From NCBI GenBank assembly GCA_017511045.1, contig JAFWLM010000120.1, forward strand, positions 62,001-126,000: a DNA stretch of 64,000 nucleotides, written 5' to 3'. The stretch's first letter is position 1, and every line of letters begins with the position of its first letter. Below, one piece after another: positions 17,317 to 25,804 of the stretch. The notes under the pieces were generated by a model, which was not told the origin of the DNA, did no database searches, and worked only from the letters and a program-made list of their open reading frames with translations. A program made the translations under genes and the position numbers. The DNA comes from Lachnospiraceae bacterium. Its GTDB lineage: Bacteria; Bacillota; Clostridia; Lachnospirales; Lachnospiraceae.

Positions 17317-17589
17317 ATGGATATCAAAGCAAAAGTGGATGAATTAATGACAAAGGTAAAAGGCGATGATGCATTCCTCGCAAAATTCAAAGAGGATCCG
17401 GTCAAGGCTGTTGAGGGTCTGGTAGGTGTCGATCTTCCGGATGAGCAGCTCAAAGGAATCGTTGATGGCTTAAAAGGCAAACTGAACTTAGATAAAGACG
17501 GTGACGGCAAACTGGATATCATCGAGAACATCGGAGATAAAGTCGGCGATCTGGGAGACAAGATCGGAGGACTGTTCAAGAAAGACTGA
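17317..17589 (+). CDS. Small acidic protein with a calcium-loop-like DKDGDGKLD motif
   Basis: 90 residues behind AAAGGAG. The N-terminal half (FLAKFKEDPVKAVEGL, LPDEQLKGIVDGLKG) resembles the helical leader segments of Nif11/nitrile-hydratase-type peptides, and residue 59 onward carries DKDGDGKLD, which fits a single EF-hand or dockerin-type calcium loop. The tail is Gly/Asp/Lys-rich (GDKVGDLGDK) and there are no cysteines, so a lanthipeptide-type core is unlikely. No modification enzyme is nearby. It lies between the vWA gene and a zinc-ribbon gene. Function unknown; the leader resemblance may be superficial. Confidence 0.78.
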   Translation: MDIKAKVDELMTKVKGDDAFLAKFKEDPVKAVEGLVGVDLPDEQLKGIVDGLKGKLNLDKDGDGKLDIIENIGDKVGDLGDKIGGLFKKD

Positions 17590-17624
17590 AACGTAAGTAT
17601 TTTGTTATTACAGGAGGAAAGAAA

Positions 17625-18191
17625 ATGTTCTGTATGAATTGCGGCAATGAAATTGATGACAATACAAACTTTTGCAAGCATTGCGGAGCTCCGGTCAAGG
17701 CAGCAAATAGCCAGGCAGCAGATCCGCAGCCTGCTGTAAGAGCAGCTGCACCGCCGGCAACACCGGGCCTCCCGAATTTCCAGCAGCTGGTTTACCGTGT
17801 AAAGTGCCCATCCTGTGGCTATGTCTATGATGCAGGATATAACAGCACCTGCAAAAAGTGCAACACTCCGCACACGATCGACTTTCAAAACAATGGTTTT
17901 ATCCAGCTTTATCGTATGGGCCATTTTTCAGGTTCCATGAATGCGCAGGGCATCTATCTGAACGGGGAACCGATGGGACATGTTGCAAATACCGGAACTG
18001 CACTGATCGAACTTGCACCCGGACGCTATACACTTCATTGCACGATCGGCATGTGCAGAAACTGCGAGGATCTTTCGCTGGTCATCGAGCCGGGTCAGAT
18101 CATCTGCGTGAAATCCCAGCTTAAAATGGGCGCGATCAAAAACAAGATCTTACTGCATGTAGTTGATCCTTCTGAGATGCCGGCAATGTAA
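17625..18191 (+). CDS. Double zinc-ribbon protein
   Basis: 188 residues behind AGGAGGAAAG. An N-terminal zinc ribbon (CMNCG...CKHCG, residues 3-21) is followed by an Ala/Pro-rich linker and a second ribbon (CPSCGYVY...CKKCN, about 63-84). The C-terminal 100 residues form a beta-rich domain (IYLNGEPMGHV, ELAPGRYTLHC) with two additional cysteines, as in proteins that wrap a small beta-sandwich behind a zinc ribbon. No membrane segment. Role unknown; it begins 35 bases after the small acidic gene and may share its transcript. Confidence 0.82.
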   Translation: MFCMNCGNEIDDNTNFCKHCGAPVKAANSQAADPQPAVRAAAPPATPGLPNFQQLVYRVKCPSCGYVYDAGYNSTCKKCNTPHTIDFQNNGFIQLYRMGHFSGSMNAQGIYLNGEPMGHVANTGTALIELAPGRYTLHCTIGMCRNCEDLSLVIEPGQIICVKSQLKMGAIKNKILLHVVDPSEMPAM

Positions 18192-18220
18192 GAGTCTTTA
18201 ACAAAACGACGGCAGATTAT

Positions 18221-18499
18221 ATGAAAGAATGGACGAGCGCGAAAAACAGACTTGTTAGCGAGATCTGTCATTTGGGATTTCCGGAGGAGCTGGGAAACGA
18301 AGTTGCCAGAAACCTTGGAAGCCCAAAGGCGATGGAGCGCATGATCTCCTATCTTCATTATGTGAAGCCGAAGAAGGCGGAACTGATCGTTGATGAGATG
18401 CTTGCGATCTGCTCGGAGATCGAAGCCTGGCGGGAAAAGAAAGAAAGCCAGCGGGCAAATGCGAAGTATAATGAATACATGAACCGGGACTGGGAATAA
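18221..18499 (+). CDS. Conserved-looking small helical protein, unknown
   Basis: 92 residues, predicted all-helical and charged, with a conserved-looking FPEELGNEVARNLGSPKAMERM segment that resembles small Firmicute proteins of unknown function. The ribosome site before the ATG is weak. It follows the zinc-ribbon gene by 29 bases and is closed by a strong terminator, so it is probably the last gene of that run. No function can be assigned. Confidence 0.75.
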   Translation: MKEWTSAKNRLVSEICHLGFPEELGNEVARNLGSPKAMERMISYLHYVKPKKAELIVDEMLAICSEIEAWREKKESQRANAKYNEYMNRDWE

Positions 18500-18508
18500 C
18501 AGGAAAAG

Positions 18509-18535
18509 AAAAGCTCCGCATCTGCGGAGCTTTTT
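18509..18535 (+). terminator. Intrinsic terminator
   Basis: AGCTCCGCA and TGCGGAGCT pair across a two-base gap, flanked by an A tract and T5. It ends the 17.3-18.5 kb gene group. Confidence 0.92.
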
Positions 18536-18554
18536 GGAATGAAAGGGAAATCGC

Positions 18555-19316
18555 ATGAATACAAACAGCATTAATGAGGTCGTGGATCAACTGCTGGAGC
18601 GCAAGTCGGTCCGAGTCTTTACGGAGCAGAAGATCGATGAGGAAATCGTACAGGCGATCTTAGAGGCAGCAGTCAATGCCCCTACCGCAGGCAACCAGCA
18701 GCTGTATTCGATCTTGCGGATCACGGATGCGGAATTGTTGAAGGCCCTCAGTGAGTCATGCGATCACCAGCCGTTTATTGCGGAAGGAAAACTTGTGCTT
18801 GTTTTCTGCGCAGACTGCCTCAAATGGTATGAGGCATTTAGGGCTGCGGGGTGCGAGCCAAGGCTTCCGGGAGAAGGCGATCTGCTTCTGGCTGTCAGTG
18901 ATGCGAATATTGCCGCGCAGAATGCGGTGACGGCAGCGTGGTCTTTCGGGATCGGCTCCTGCTATATTGGGGATATTATGGAAAACAATGAAACGCAGAG
19001 GCAGCTGCTTGGTCTTCCGGATTATGTTTTCCCGGCAGCGATGCTGGTATTTGGATATCCGACCGAACAGCAGATGAAACGGCCAAAGCCGGAGCGCGTT
19101 GCGATGGAGTATATTGTCAGTGAAAACACTTATCATCAGTTAAACGCTGAGGAACTGAAAGCAATGTTTGAGAAACGCACTGCCGGGAAATCTTATGAAG
19201 AGTGGATGCAGGCGTTCTGCAAACGCAAATACAATTCTGATTTTGCAAAAGAAATGACAAGGTCGGTGAGAGAGTATCTGAAACAGTATGCGGATTGCCT
19301 TGAGAGTGAGATGTGA
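18555..19316 (+). CDS. Nitroreductase-family flavoprotein (1 of 3)
   Basis: 253 residues, nitroreductase fold. The FMN phosphate-contact region is ERKSVRVFTEQKI near residue 16, followed by NAPTAGNQQ, and the second FMN segment is ANIAAQNAVTAAWSFGIGSCYIG. The C-terminal 60 residues, rich in charged and aromatic residues, are longer than in minimal family members. Such enzymes use FMN and NAD(P)H on nitro compounds, quinones, or unknown natural substrates. It is the first of three diverged nitroreductases between 18.5 and 26.3 kb. Confidence 0.9.
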   Translation: MNTNSINEVVDQLLERKSVRVFTEQKIDEEIVQAILEAAVNAPTAGNQQLYSILRITDAELLKALSESCDHQPFIAEGKLVLVFCADCLKWYEAFRAAGCEPRLPGEGDLLLAVSDANIAAQNAVTAAWSFGIGSCYIGDIMENNETQRQLLGLPDYVFPAAMLVFGYPTEQQMKRPKPERVAMEYIVSENTYHQLNAEELKAMFEKRTAGKSYEEWMQAFCKRKYNSDFAKEMTRSVREYLKQYADCLESEM

Positions 19317-19368
19317 TTTATAATTCAAGGCAGGAATTCCGGATGACAGGATTTAAGATGAGGGAAAA

Positions 19369-19539
19369 ATGAACTGCGAGACCTGTGTGTTTTATGATTA
19401 CGATGAAGAATATGATGAGTATTATTGCTCCGCGGATATGGACGAGGATGACTATGCCCGTCTGATGCTGGAGCCTCAAAAGTCCTGCCCGTTTTGGCGG
19501 GACGGGGACGAATACTCTGTCGTGAGGCACCAGATTTAA
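19369..19539 (+). CDS. DUF6472-type micro-protein (56 aa)
   Basis: 56 residues from ATG 19369, preceded by GAGGG. The sequence starts MNCETCVFYDYDEEYDEY and ends with WRDGDEYSVVRHQI, with four cysteines (3, 6, 20, 40) arranged C-x2-C...C...C-P, the pattern of the DUF6472 family found in Lachnospiraceae and relatives. The four cysteines probably bind a metal. It is very acidic. The family has no known role. It lies between two nitroreductase genes. Confidence 0.82.
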   Translation: MNCETCVFYDYDEEYDEYYCSADMDEDDYARLMLEPQKSCPFWRDGDEYSVVRHQI

Positions 19540-19629
19540 GCTGCAGATAAAAAAGAACGTCATGAGACCGTGTTCCCGGAAGAATGCAAAAAGGCATTTG
19601 AGATGGGTGCGGCATTGGCAGGAAGGTAG
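19540..19629 (+). pseudogene. In-frame coding relic downstream of the micro-protein
   Basis: Directly after the TAA at 19537-19539, the same frame stays open for 29 codons to TAG 19627-19629 and reads like the tail of a flavodoxin-family or NAD(P)H oxidoreductase protein (VFPEECKKAFEMG followed by AALAGR). There is no start codon with a ribosome site. It looks like the 3' stub of a deleted gene brought next to the DUF6472 gene, but the resemblance rests on a short stretch. Confidence 0.4.
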
Positions 19630-19634
19630 GAGTC

Positions 19635-20477
19635 ATGAGCAGTGAAATGATCTTAAGCAGCAATGCGGCAGAACTTGAAAAAGTGATACGGGAAAGAAGA
19701 AGCGTAAGGACATTTGAAGACAGGGAAGTCTGGAAGGAAGATGTGGAGAAGCTGCAGGCTTTTATTCAGGAGCTGGATGACCCGTTTGATAAGAAGATCG
19801 AATACCGTTTCTTAAAAGCAAAAGAGCACAAACTGACAAGCCCGGTGTTAAGTGGTGAGGATCTGTATCTTGCCGGAAAGGTGAAAAAAGGTCATCTTTC
19901 TGACGTCGCTTTTGGCTACAGTTTGGAGCAGATTGTGCTCTATGCATGGCAGCAGCGGATCGGAACGGTCTGGATCGCGGGCACGCTGAACAGAGATGCA
20001 TTTGAGAAAGCGATCGGGCTTCAGCCGGATGAGGTCATGCCGGCAGTTACTCCGGTCGGATATATCGCAAAGAAAATGGCGCTCCGTGAGACCCTGATGA
20101 GAAAAGGCGTGAAAGCGGATACGAGACTGCCTTTTGAAAAACTGTTTTTCAAAGATCGTTTTGATACTCCTCTTACGGATGACGGAAGCGATCTTTGCAA
20201 AGCGCTGGAAATGGTAAGACTCGCACCTTCCGCAGTTAATAAGCAGCCTTGGAGAGCTGTTGTCTCTGGTGACGCTGTCCACTTTTATGAGAAAAAAGAT
20301 AAAGGCTATGACCACGGAGAAGATGGTGATCTTCAAAAAGTGGATGTCGGGATCGGCCTTGCCCATTTTGTCCTGATGACAAAAGCACTTGGCCTTAACG
20401 GCAGTTTGAAAGAAGCGGATCCGCAGATCCAGCTTCCGGCAGAAACCGAGTATATTATTACCTGGACGAAAGCATAG
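19635..20477 (+). CDS. Nitroreductase-family protein, TM1586 type (2 of 3)
   Basis: 280 residues. The pattern of two half-repeats fits the TM1586-like nitroreductase group: IRERRSVRTFEDREV at the start, then a conserved EQIVLYAWQQRIGTVWIAG core and a second RLAPSAVNKQPWR motif near 200. FMN is expected. The ATG at 19635 follows AGGTAGGAG. The three nitroreductases here belong to different subgroups, which argues against tandem duplication. Confidence 0.88.
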   Translation: MSSEMILSSNAAELEKVIRERRSVRTFEDREVWKEDVEKLQAFIQELDDPFDKKIEYRFLKAKEHKLTSPVLSGEDLYLAGKVKKGHLSDVAFGYSLEQIVLYAWQQRIGTVWIAGTLNRDAFEKAIGLQPDEVMPAVTPVGYIAKKMALRETLMRKGVKADTRLPFEKLFFKDRFDTPLTDDGSDLCKALEMVRLAPSAVNKQPWRAVVSGDAVHFYEKKDKGYDHGEDGDLQKVDVGIGLAHFVLMTKALGLNGSLKEADPQIQLPAETEYIITWTKA

Positions 20478-20495
20478 TAGAAAAGAGTTCTTCAC

Positions 20496-21044
20496 ATGCA
20501 CGCATGGGCACATTTTAAAACGATAACAAAACACAGAATGCTGGTCTGTAAATACTGCTTCCGGGTGGGGCTCTATTGGCAGGGGCTGACACATGATCTC
20601 AGCAAGTACTCGCCAACGGAGTTTTTTAAAGGTGCAAAATACTTCTTAGGCCACAGAAGCCCGAATGACGCGGAACGAAAAGAGACCGGCGTTTCTCTTG
20701 CGTGGCTTCACCATAAAGGACGGAACAAGCATCATCTGGAATACTGGATCGATTACAATGTGGAGCCCGGAAGTAAAGAGAAGATGATCGGGTATAAAAT
20801 GCCGGTCCGTTACGTCGGCGAAATGTTCTGCGACCGGGTCGCTGCGTGCCGTGTTTATATGAAAGAAGAATACACTGATGCCGCCGCATACAATTACTAT
20901 ATGCGTTCAAAAGATCATCTGATCATCCATCCCGAGACGGCGGCGGAGATCGAAGGAATGCTCATTGCCCTGAAGGACAGAGGGGAAGAGGAAGGCTTCC
21001 GTTATGTGAAAGAGCGTATCCGTCAGGGTAGAAATACATTCTGA
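20496..21044 (+). CDS. DUF5662 family protein
   Basis: 182 residues with the family hallmarks: HAWAHFKTITKHR at the start, LTHDLSKYSPTEF, HHKGRNKHHLEYW and a C-terminal helical part. The many conserved histidines and the HD pair (THDLSK) suggest a metal-dependent HD-like hydrolase, possibly phage- or nucleotide-related in other genomes, but no activity is established. The ribosome site before the ATG is weak (AAAAGAG). It starts 18 bases after the nitroreductase stop. Confidence 0.85.
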   Translation: MHAWAHFKTITKHRMLVCKYCFRVGLYWQGLTHDLSKYSPTEFFKGAKYFLGHRSPNDAERKETGVSLAWLHHKGRNKHHLEYWIDYNVEPGSKEKMIGYKMPVRYVGEMFCDRVAACRVYMKEEYTDAAAYNYYMRSKDHLIIHPETAAEIEGMLIALKDRGEEEGFRYVKERIRQGRNTF

Positions 21045-21132
21045 AAAGTTCTGTGGAAAAATCATCAAAAATGAATATAATAGGGTAGGAAATCTGTTCT
21101 TATCAGAAATATGATAAAGGTGTACTTATTTC

Positions 21133-23574
21133 ATGATAGCAATGCTTCTTAAGATGTCAGGGATGGTAGTTCTTTATCTGCTGCTGTCACTGCTTCTTTG
21201 GAAATTATTTAGAGATAATAGATCAAGTATCAAAGCCAGGATCATCGTAGGTGTGGTTTTTGGTCTGGCGTCTATTTTGTCTACGCATTTCGGCGTTAAT
21301 TACAATCATATGGTCCTGAATATCCGTGATGTCGGCCCGCTGACTGCAGGTCTGTTCTTTGACCCTGTATCAGGAATCATTGCCGGTATCATTGGCGGTG
21401 TGGAACGTTATATTGCGGGAGCCTTCTGGGGCGTCGGTGTTTATACCACGTTAGCCTGCAGTATCTCGACGATGCTTGCCGGATTTCTGGCGGCGTTTAT
21501 GCATATCTTTGTTCTCAAGAAAAAGATCCCATATGCGATCCCGTCATTCTTTATGGGAGCTGTCATGGAAGTCTTCCATATGTATGCGGTTTTTATCACC
21601 CATCGGGATGATATGCGCATGGCCTTCTATGTTGTGAAAAACTGTTCCGTTCCGATGGTCCTGTTTTCCGGGGCGGCACTTGTACTGATCACGCTGTTCA
21701 TCCGGGCGATAGAAGGCAAAAAGCTATTTGTGTTCCGAAAGAAAGATAAGAGTAAGGTCCCGATCGCACAGATCTTCCAGCGAAGCCTGATCGTTGTTAC
21801 ACTGATCATTCTGGCAATCAACTTCTTCAATACCTTCTTCCTGGAGACACAGACCGCAGTTCAGGATGCGACAGAGCTGCTTGCGAAATCGGCCTCTACG
21901 ATCCGGTCAAATTATCATCAGGTATCTGAGATCAGAGAAAAAGTCAACCAGATGGCTGAGGACTCGGCGCTTGGGTCGGCATACATTATTGCCGGGGATA
22001 TCGAGGCAGCAGGCGGTGCGGAAAATATCGATGTGGATTATATAGAACGAATGCGCTCTGCGTTTGATTTGGTCTCGCTGAATGTTGTGGACTCGAAGGG
22101 TCTTTCCATTGTGGCAGCAGGCGATGCTCTGGTCTATACCTCGAGATTCTGGGACGTTATCGATGGAAAAAAAGACAGTCAGGTCGCGCTGCTTTCAGAT
22201 TCCGCCGCAGCTGTCGGTGTCCGATTCTCGGGCGGAATGGTTCAGGCGGTCGTTTCGATCGACAGTTTTGCAGATATCATGAGCCTCGGTAATATGCATG
22301 ACATCTTTTCGAATTTCCAGATTGGAAATGACGGAGCGTTTGATGTGATCAAAAATACCGGCGTCATAACAAGCGGTGACCATGAAGGCAGTACGCTTTC
22401 AAGTAAAGAAATCAAGGATCTCAAGGCACGACCGGAAAAAGAAGCATTTAAAAATACATACTTTAATGTGAAGTCCCTTTGCTGGAAAGAAACCCTGTCG
22501 AACGGGTCGACCCTTTTAGTGACACTTCCTAATTCCGAAGTCTATGAAAGCAGGGATACCCTCGCGTATGAAACGGGGCTTGCGGATATCCTTCTTTTTG
22601 CCGTGCTTTATGCGGCGATCTTCCTCATGGTGCAATACTATGTTGTCCGAAACCTGAATAAGGTAAATGTTTCGCTCGGCAAGATCACCGAGGGCAATCT
22701 GGACGAAGTGGTCAATGTCCGTACATCAAGCGAATTCAATTCTCTGTCCAATGATATCAATCAGACGGTCGATACTCTGAAGGGCTATATTACTGCGGCT
22801 GAGCACCGCATGGAACAGGAACTGGAATATGCCAGGGTCATTCAGGAGTCGGCACTTCCGAGAAACTTCGATGTTCCGAGGAGTGACTTTAATATCTACG
22901 CTATGATGGATCCTGCCAAAGAGGTCGGTGGCGATTTCTACGATTTCTTCGTTGTTGCTCCGGATGTCTTAGCGCTGGTTATCGCAGACGTTTCCGGAAA
23001 AGGAATTCCGGCAGCACTCTTTATGATGCGCAGTAAGACACTGATACAGAACCTTGCGAAGATGGGCAGAAAACCTTCCGAGATCCTGTATGTGGCAAAT
23101 AATGCGCTTTGTGAAGGAAACGATGCAGGAACCTTTGTTACTGTCTGGGTGGGCATCATGGATCTTAAGACAGGAAAAATGACCTGCGCAAATGCCGGCC
23201 ATGAATATCCGGCACTGATGCATGCCGGCGGTGATTATGAGCTTTGTCATGATAAGCATGGTCTTGTATTGGCGGGTATGCCAAATGTGAAATACACAGA
23301 GTATGAACTGCAGTTAGATCCGGGAGACCGCTTATTTGTCTATACCGATGGTGTTCCGGAGGCGCTCAATGAGCAGACAGAACAGTATGGAACGGACCGT
23401 ATGTGTGCTGCGCTTAACCGGGTAAAAGATTTGAGTGCACAAGAGACTTTGGAAACAGTCCGGGAAGATATTTCCGCTTTTGTCGGAGACGCAGAGCAGT
23501 TTGATGATATCACGATGCTGGGCTTCTTCTATAACGGATATAATGATGAGCCGATGACAAAAAACACACTGTAG
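21133..23574 (+). CDS. Membrane sensor with SpoIIE-type PP2C phosphatase domain
   Basis: 813 residues. Five or six N-terminal membrane segments (about 1-190) form a LytS-like 5TM sensor region (THFGVNYN, GPLTAGLFFDPVSG, GGVERYIAG). A further membrane helix near 220 leads into an extracytoplasmic sensory domain (about 240-490), a second helix near 500, a HAMP-like segment (SLGKITEGNLDEVV) and a SpoIIE PP2C domain (about 575-800). Metal aspartates are visible in GGDFYDF, DVSGKG and QFDDITM. Such proteins dephosphorylate anti-sigma-factor antagonists in partner-switching systems; no antagonist or anti-sigma gene is adjacent, so the target is encoded elsewhere. Confidence 0.93.
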   Translation: MIAMLLKMSGMVVLYLLLSLLLWKLFRDNRSSIKARIIVGVVFGLASILSTHFGVNYNHMVLNIRDVGPLTAGLFFDPVSGIIAGIIGGVERYIAGAFWGVGVYTTLACSISTMLAGFLAAFMHIFVLKKKIPYAIPSFFMGAVMEVFHMYAVFITHRDDMRMAFYVVKNCSVPMVLFSGAALVLITLFIRAIEGKKLFVFRKKDKSKVPIAQIFQRSLIVVTLIILAINFFNTFFLETQTAVQDATELLAKSASTIRSNYHQVSEIREKVNQMAEDSALGSAYIIAGDIEAAGGAENIDVDYIERMRSAFDLVSLNVVDSKGLSIVAAGDALVYTSRFWDVIDGKKDSQVALLSDSAAAVGVRFSGGMVQAVVSIDSFADIMSLGNMHDIFSNFQIGNDGAFDVIKNTGVITSGDHEGSTLSSKEIKDLKARPEKEAFKNTYFNVKSLCWKETLSNGSTLLVTLPNSEVYESRDTLAYETGLADILLFAVLYAAIFLMVQYYVVRNLNKVNVSLGKITEGNLDEVVNVRTSSEFNSLSNDINQTVDTLKGYITAAEHRMEQELEYARVIQESALPRNFDVPRSDFNIYAMMDPAKEVGGDFYDFFVVAPDVLALVIADVSGKGIPAALFMMRSKTLIQNLAKMGRKPSEILYVANNALCEGNDAGTFVTVWVGIMDLKTGKMTCANAGHEYPALMHAGGDYELCHDKHGLVLAGMPNVKYTEYELQLDPGDRLFVYTDGVPEALNEQTEQYGTDRMCAALNRVKDLSAQETLETVREDISAFVGDAEQFDDITMLGFFYNGYNDEPMTKNTL

Positions 23575-23593
23575 TTGAATCAGATTATAAATG

Positions 23594-23624
23594 AAAGCCC
23601 GACAGTTAATCTGCCGGGCTTTTT
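23594..23624 (+). terminator. Intrinsic terminator between convergent genes
   Basis: AAAGCCCGaCAG and CTGcCGGGCTTT pair with one internal mismatch, followed by TTTTT. A/T flanks allow use in both directions, for the phosphatase gene and the facing SDR gene. Confidence 0.9.
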
Positions 23625-23650
23625 GATTGCTGTTTGATTTATGATTTAGA

Positions 23651-24301
23651 TCACCAGATGAAATTGAAATTTAACGCTTCACCGTTATCAATCAGGAGAT
23701 TCTCTCCTGTCATGGATCTGTTGACGCATGCCAGGAAATAGGCCCAGTCTGCGATCTCTTCGGGCTCTGCCCATTTCTTCAGCAGTGACTCATCTGCGAC
23801 TGCCTGATAAAGCGTTTCATCTTTCAGAATATGTTCATTGAAATCTGTAATGACAGCACCAGGGCAAAGGCTGTTTGCAGTTGCCTTGTATTCTGCTAGG
23901 CGCATTGCCAGGTTCCTGGTATAAGTACTGAGTCCGCCTTTTGATGCTGCATAATGCGGAAACTCGGAACCGGTCAGCGCGGAAGCAGAGGAAATATTCA
24001 CGACGGACTTTATACTTTTCTGAAAAGCGTAATGCTCTGTGAGCTCAATGACGGCCGTCAGGTTTACCGCGATGTCTTCTGCTGTTTCTGTGGAAACACC
24101 TGCGCTGTTGATCAGGACTTCGATGCCCTCGATCGCAGGATAATCTGGATTCTTGATGTCATGAATGATGTGTGTATAGTTATTATCCGTGATATCCGAA
24201 GGAAGGATGTCCATCCCGTAAACAATATTGCCTTCTTCTAAAAACTTCCGGCAGATTGCTTTACCGATCCCGCCGGCCGATCCGGTAACAAGTACTTTCA
24301 T
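23651..24301 (-). CDS. Short-chain dehydrogenase/reductase
   Basis: 216 residues from ATG 24301, which has GGAG six bases upstream; an ATG at 24307 overlaps that site. The NAD(P) motif TGSAGGIGK is at residue 7, NSAG near 68, the catalytic serine in ISSASA near 105, and YAASK gives the Tyr/Lys pair near 120. It is shorter than most classical SDRs (about 250 residues) because of compressed loops in the first half. It lies 10 bases downstream of the queuosine-precursor transporter gene. Substrate unknown. Confidence 0.88.
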   Translation of the reverse strand: MKVLVTGSAGGIGKAICRKFLEEGNIVYGMDILPSDITDNNYTHIIHDIKNPDYPAIEGIEVLINSAGVSTETAEDIAVNLTAVIELTEHYAFQKSIKSVVNISSASALTGSEFPHYAASKGGLSTYTRNLAMRLAEYKATANSLCPGAVITDFNEHILKDETLYQAVADESLLKKWAEPEEIADWAYFLACVNRSMTGENLLIDNGEALNFNFIW

Positions 24302-24310
24302 CTCCATCTC

Positions 24311-25066
24311 CTAGATTCTTCCACCCTGTGCTTTGATATGATCAATGTATTCTTTTCCGACATTATTCTTTTCCCAGCGTTTGGAAATACGATATCCGAT
24401 CGGGGAAAAGATCACTTCGCAGATCAGCTCGATCACGGCTCCTGTCAGGGCACATACGACGCACTGTGTCATCGTCCATCCGAAAAAGTTGTGGGAGACG
24501 ATCAGCGCGAAGACCATGTTGTCTACAAACTGTCCGATAAACGTGGACACATATGATCTTACAGCAAAAATACCGAAATTAACATCTTTCTTTTTGGACA
24601 GCCACTTACCGACCAGCCAGTTTATCTCATTATTCACCACGGAGGAGCAGATAAAAGCAACAGAGGAGCCGAGCAGTACATACCAGGTTCCGCGGAAGGT
24701 ATTATCCAAAGCAGTATTGATGAGATCCCCGCCGGCATCCACAAAGGATTCGCCCCAGAGGCCCGGGATCACGCTGCCGATAAAGAGCATTAAGGCCATA
24801 AAAAGATTGATGATCAAAGCGATGACAGAAAGCATGGTCGCAGCCCGCGGACCAAACCGTTTAGTCACCATATCCATTAATAGAAAGATCAGCCAGGAAA
24901 AAATAATGCCGCAGTCGAGCGCCATCCAGTCAAACGGAAGAGAAATACTCTTGTTTGCTAAAAGGTTCATGGCAATGATCGATAAAATAAACAAAGCGGA
25001 AACAATGCCCGGAATACTGCGCTCAAGAAGCACAGTTTCTTTGAATAGTTTTTTGATTTTGTTCAT
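24311..25066 (-). CDS. Queuosine precursor transporter, VUT/YhhQ family
   Basis: 251 residues with six predicted membrane helices and the family-specific intramembrane MDMVTKRFGPRAA and a GQFVDNMVF motif near 180. Characterised YhhQ/VUT proteins import queuosine precursors (preQ0, preQ1 or queuine) for tRNA modification. It is the first gene of a two-gene transcript with the SDR. Its leader contains a pseudoknot with an A-rich strand overlapping the ribosome site, as in preQ1 riboswitches, which independently supports the substrate. Confidence 0.88.
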   Translation of the reverse strand: MNKIKKLFKETVLLERSIPGIVSALFILSIIAMNLLANKSISLPFDWMALDCGIIFSWLIFLLMDMVTKRFGPRAATMLSVIALIINLFMALMLFIGSVIPGLWGESFVDAGGDLINTALDNTFRGTWYVLLGSSVAFICSSVVNNEINWLVGKWLSKKKDVNFGIFAVRSYVSTFIGQFVDNMVFALIVSHNFFGWTMTQCVVCALTGAVIELICEVIFSPIGYRISKRWEKNNVGKEYIDHIKAQGGRI

Positions 25067-25123
25067 GCAAGATACTTCCTTGTTTTTTATTTTAGAAGAT
25101 GGTTGAGCAAGGTAACATCTTCT
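25067..25123 (-). promoter_or_regulatory. Candidate preQ1-type pseudoknot riboswitch
   Basis: Read on the minus strand, AGAAGATG (25123-25116) pairs with CATCTTCT (25101-25094). The 14-base loop contains CCTTG (25112-25108), which pairs with CAAGG (25082-25078) after an 11-base A-rich strand. That forms an H-type pseudoknot whose second stem takes up the AAGG of the ribosome site, 12 bases before the ATG. Small size, A-rich third loop and the downstream transporter match class I preQ1 switches; stem 1 is longer than usual and the loop consensus is only partly met. Confidence 0.6.
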
Positions 25124-25235
25124 TATACAAGCAAGAATTCTAACGTATCAATGGATAATTGGCAAGCCCGTTTTTTAGTGGTATGATACTAAAAATTCCT
25201 GCGGCTTGATGAAACCCGCGGAAAGGAGAACCGTT

Positions 25236-25802
25236 ATGCTGACATTAGAAAGAGCAAGAGAACTGAATGACACGATGGTCACGGAAGAGCATCTGATCAT
25301 TCATGCTCTCAATGTTTGTTATGCCATGGGAGCTATGGCAGAACACTTTGGAGAGGATAAGGAACACTGGCAGGCCATCGGGATGCTGCATGATTATGAT
25401 TATGAGAAATATCCGGAGGAGCATCTTCAGCACACGGAACAGCCGCTGCTTGATGCGGGTGTGGATCCGGAGGATGTGCGCGCGATCTTAAGCCACGGCT
25501 ATGGGATCTGTACCGATGTAAAGCCGGAGACCAACATGGAGAAGAGTCTCTATACGGTGGATGAGCTGACCGGTATTATCCAGGCCTGTGCAAGGATGCG
25601 TCCGCACGGTCTGACCGATCTGGAAGTGAAAAGTTTTATGAAGAAATTTAAGGACAAGCGCTTTGCTGCAAAATGCGACCGCGAGCTGATCCTGAAGGGC
25701 TGCGAGATGCTCGGGATGGAAGTGCGTGATGTGGCAGAGATCTGCATCGCAGGAATGAAAGAGCATGCAGAAGAGCTTGGTCTTTTAGGAACGGAGGCAT
25801 AA
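25236..25802 (+). CDS. HD-domain (HDIG-type) hydrolase
   Basis: 188 residues from ATG 25236, preceded by AAAGGAG; the open frame extends upstream without a ribosome site. The metal ligands of the HD superfamily are visible: His in LIIHAL, HD in MLHDYDYE, and His/Asp-rich segments EEHLQHTE and LSHGYG. Small proteins of this type are hydrolases of phosphorylated small molecules; the actual substrate is unknown. Its stop (25800-25802) is two bases before the next start, so it is coupled to the nitroreductase that follows. Confidence 0.87.
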   Translation: MLTLERARELNDTMVTEEHLIIHALNVCYAMGAMAEHFGEDKEHWQAIGMLHDYDYEKYPEEHLQHTEQPLLDAGVDPEDVRAILSHGYGICTDVKPETNMEKSLYTVDELTGIIQACARMRPHGLTDLEVKSFMKKFKDKRFAAKCDRELILKGCEMLGMEVRDVAEICIAGMKEHAEELGLLGTEA

Positions 25803-25804
25803 GC

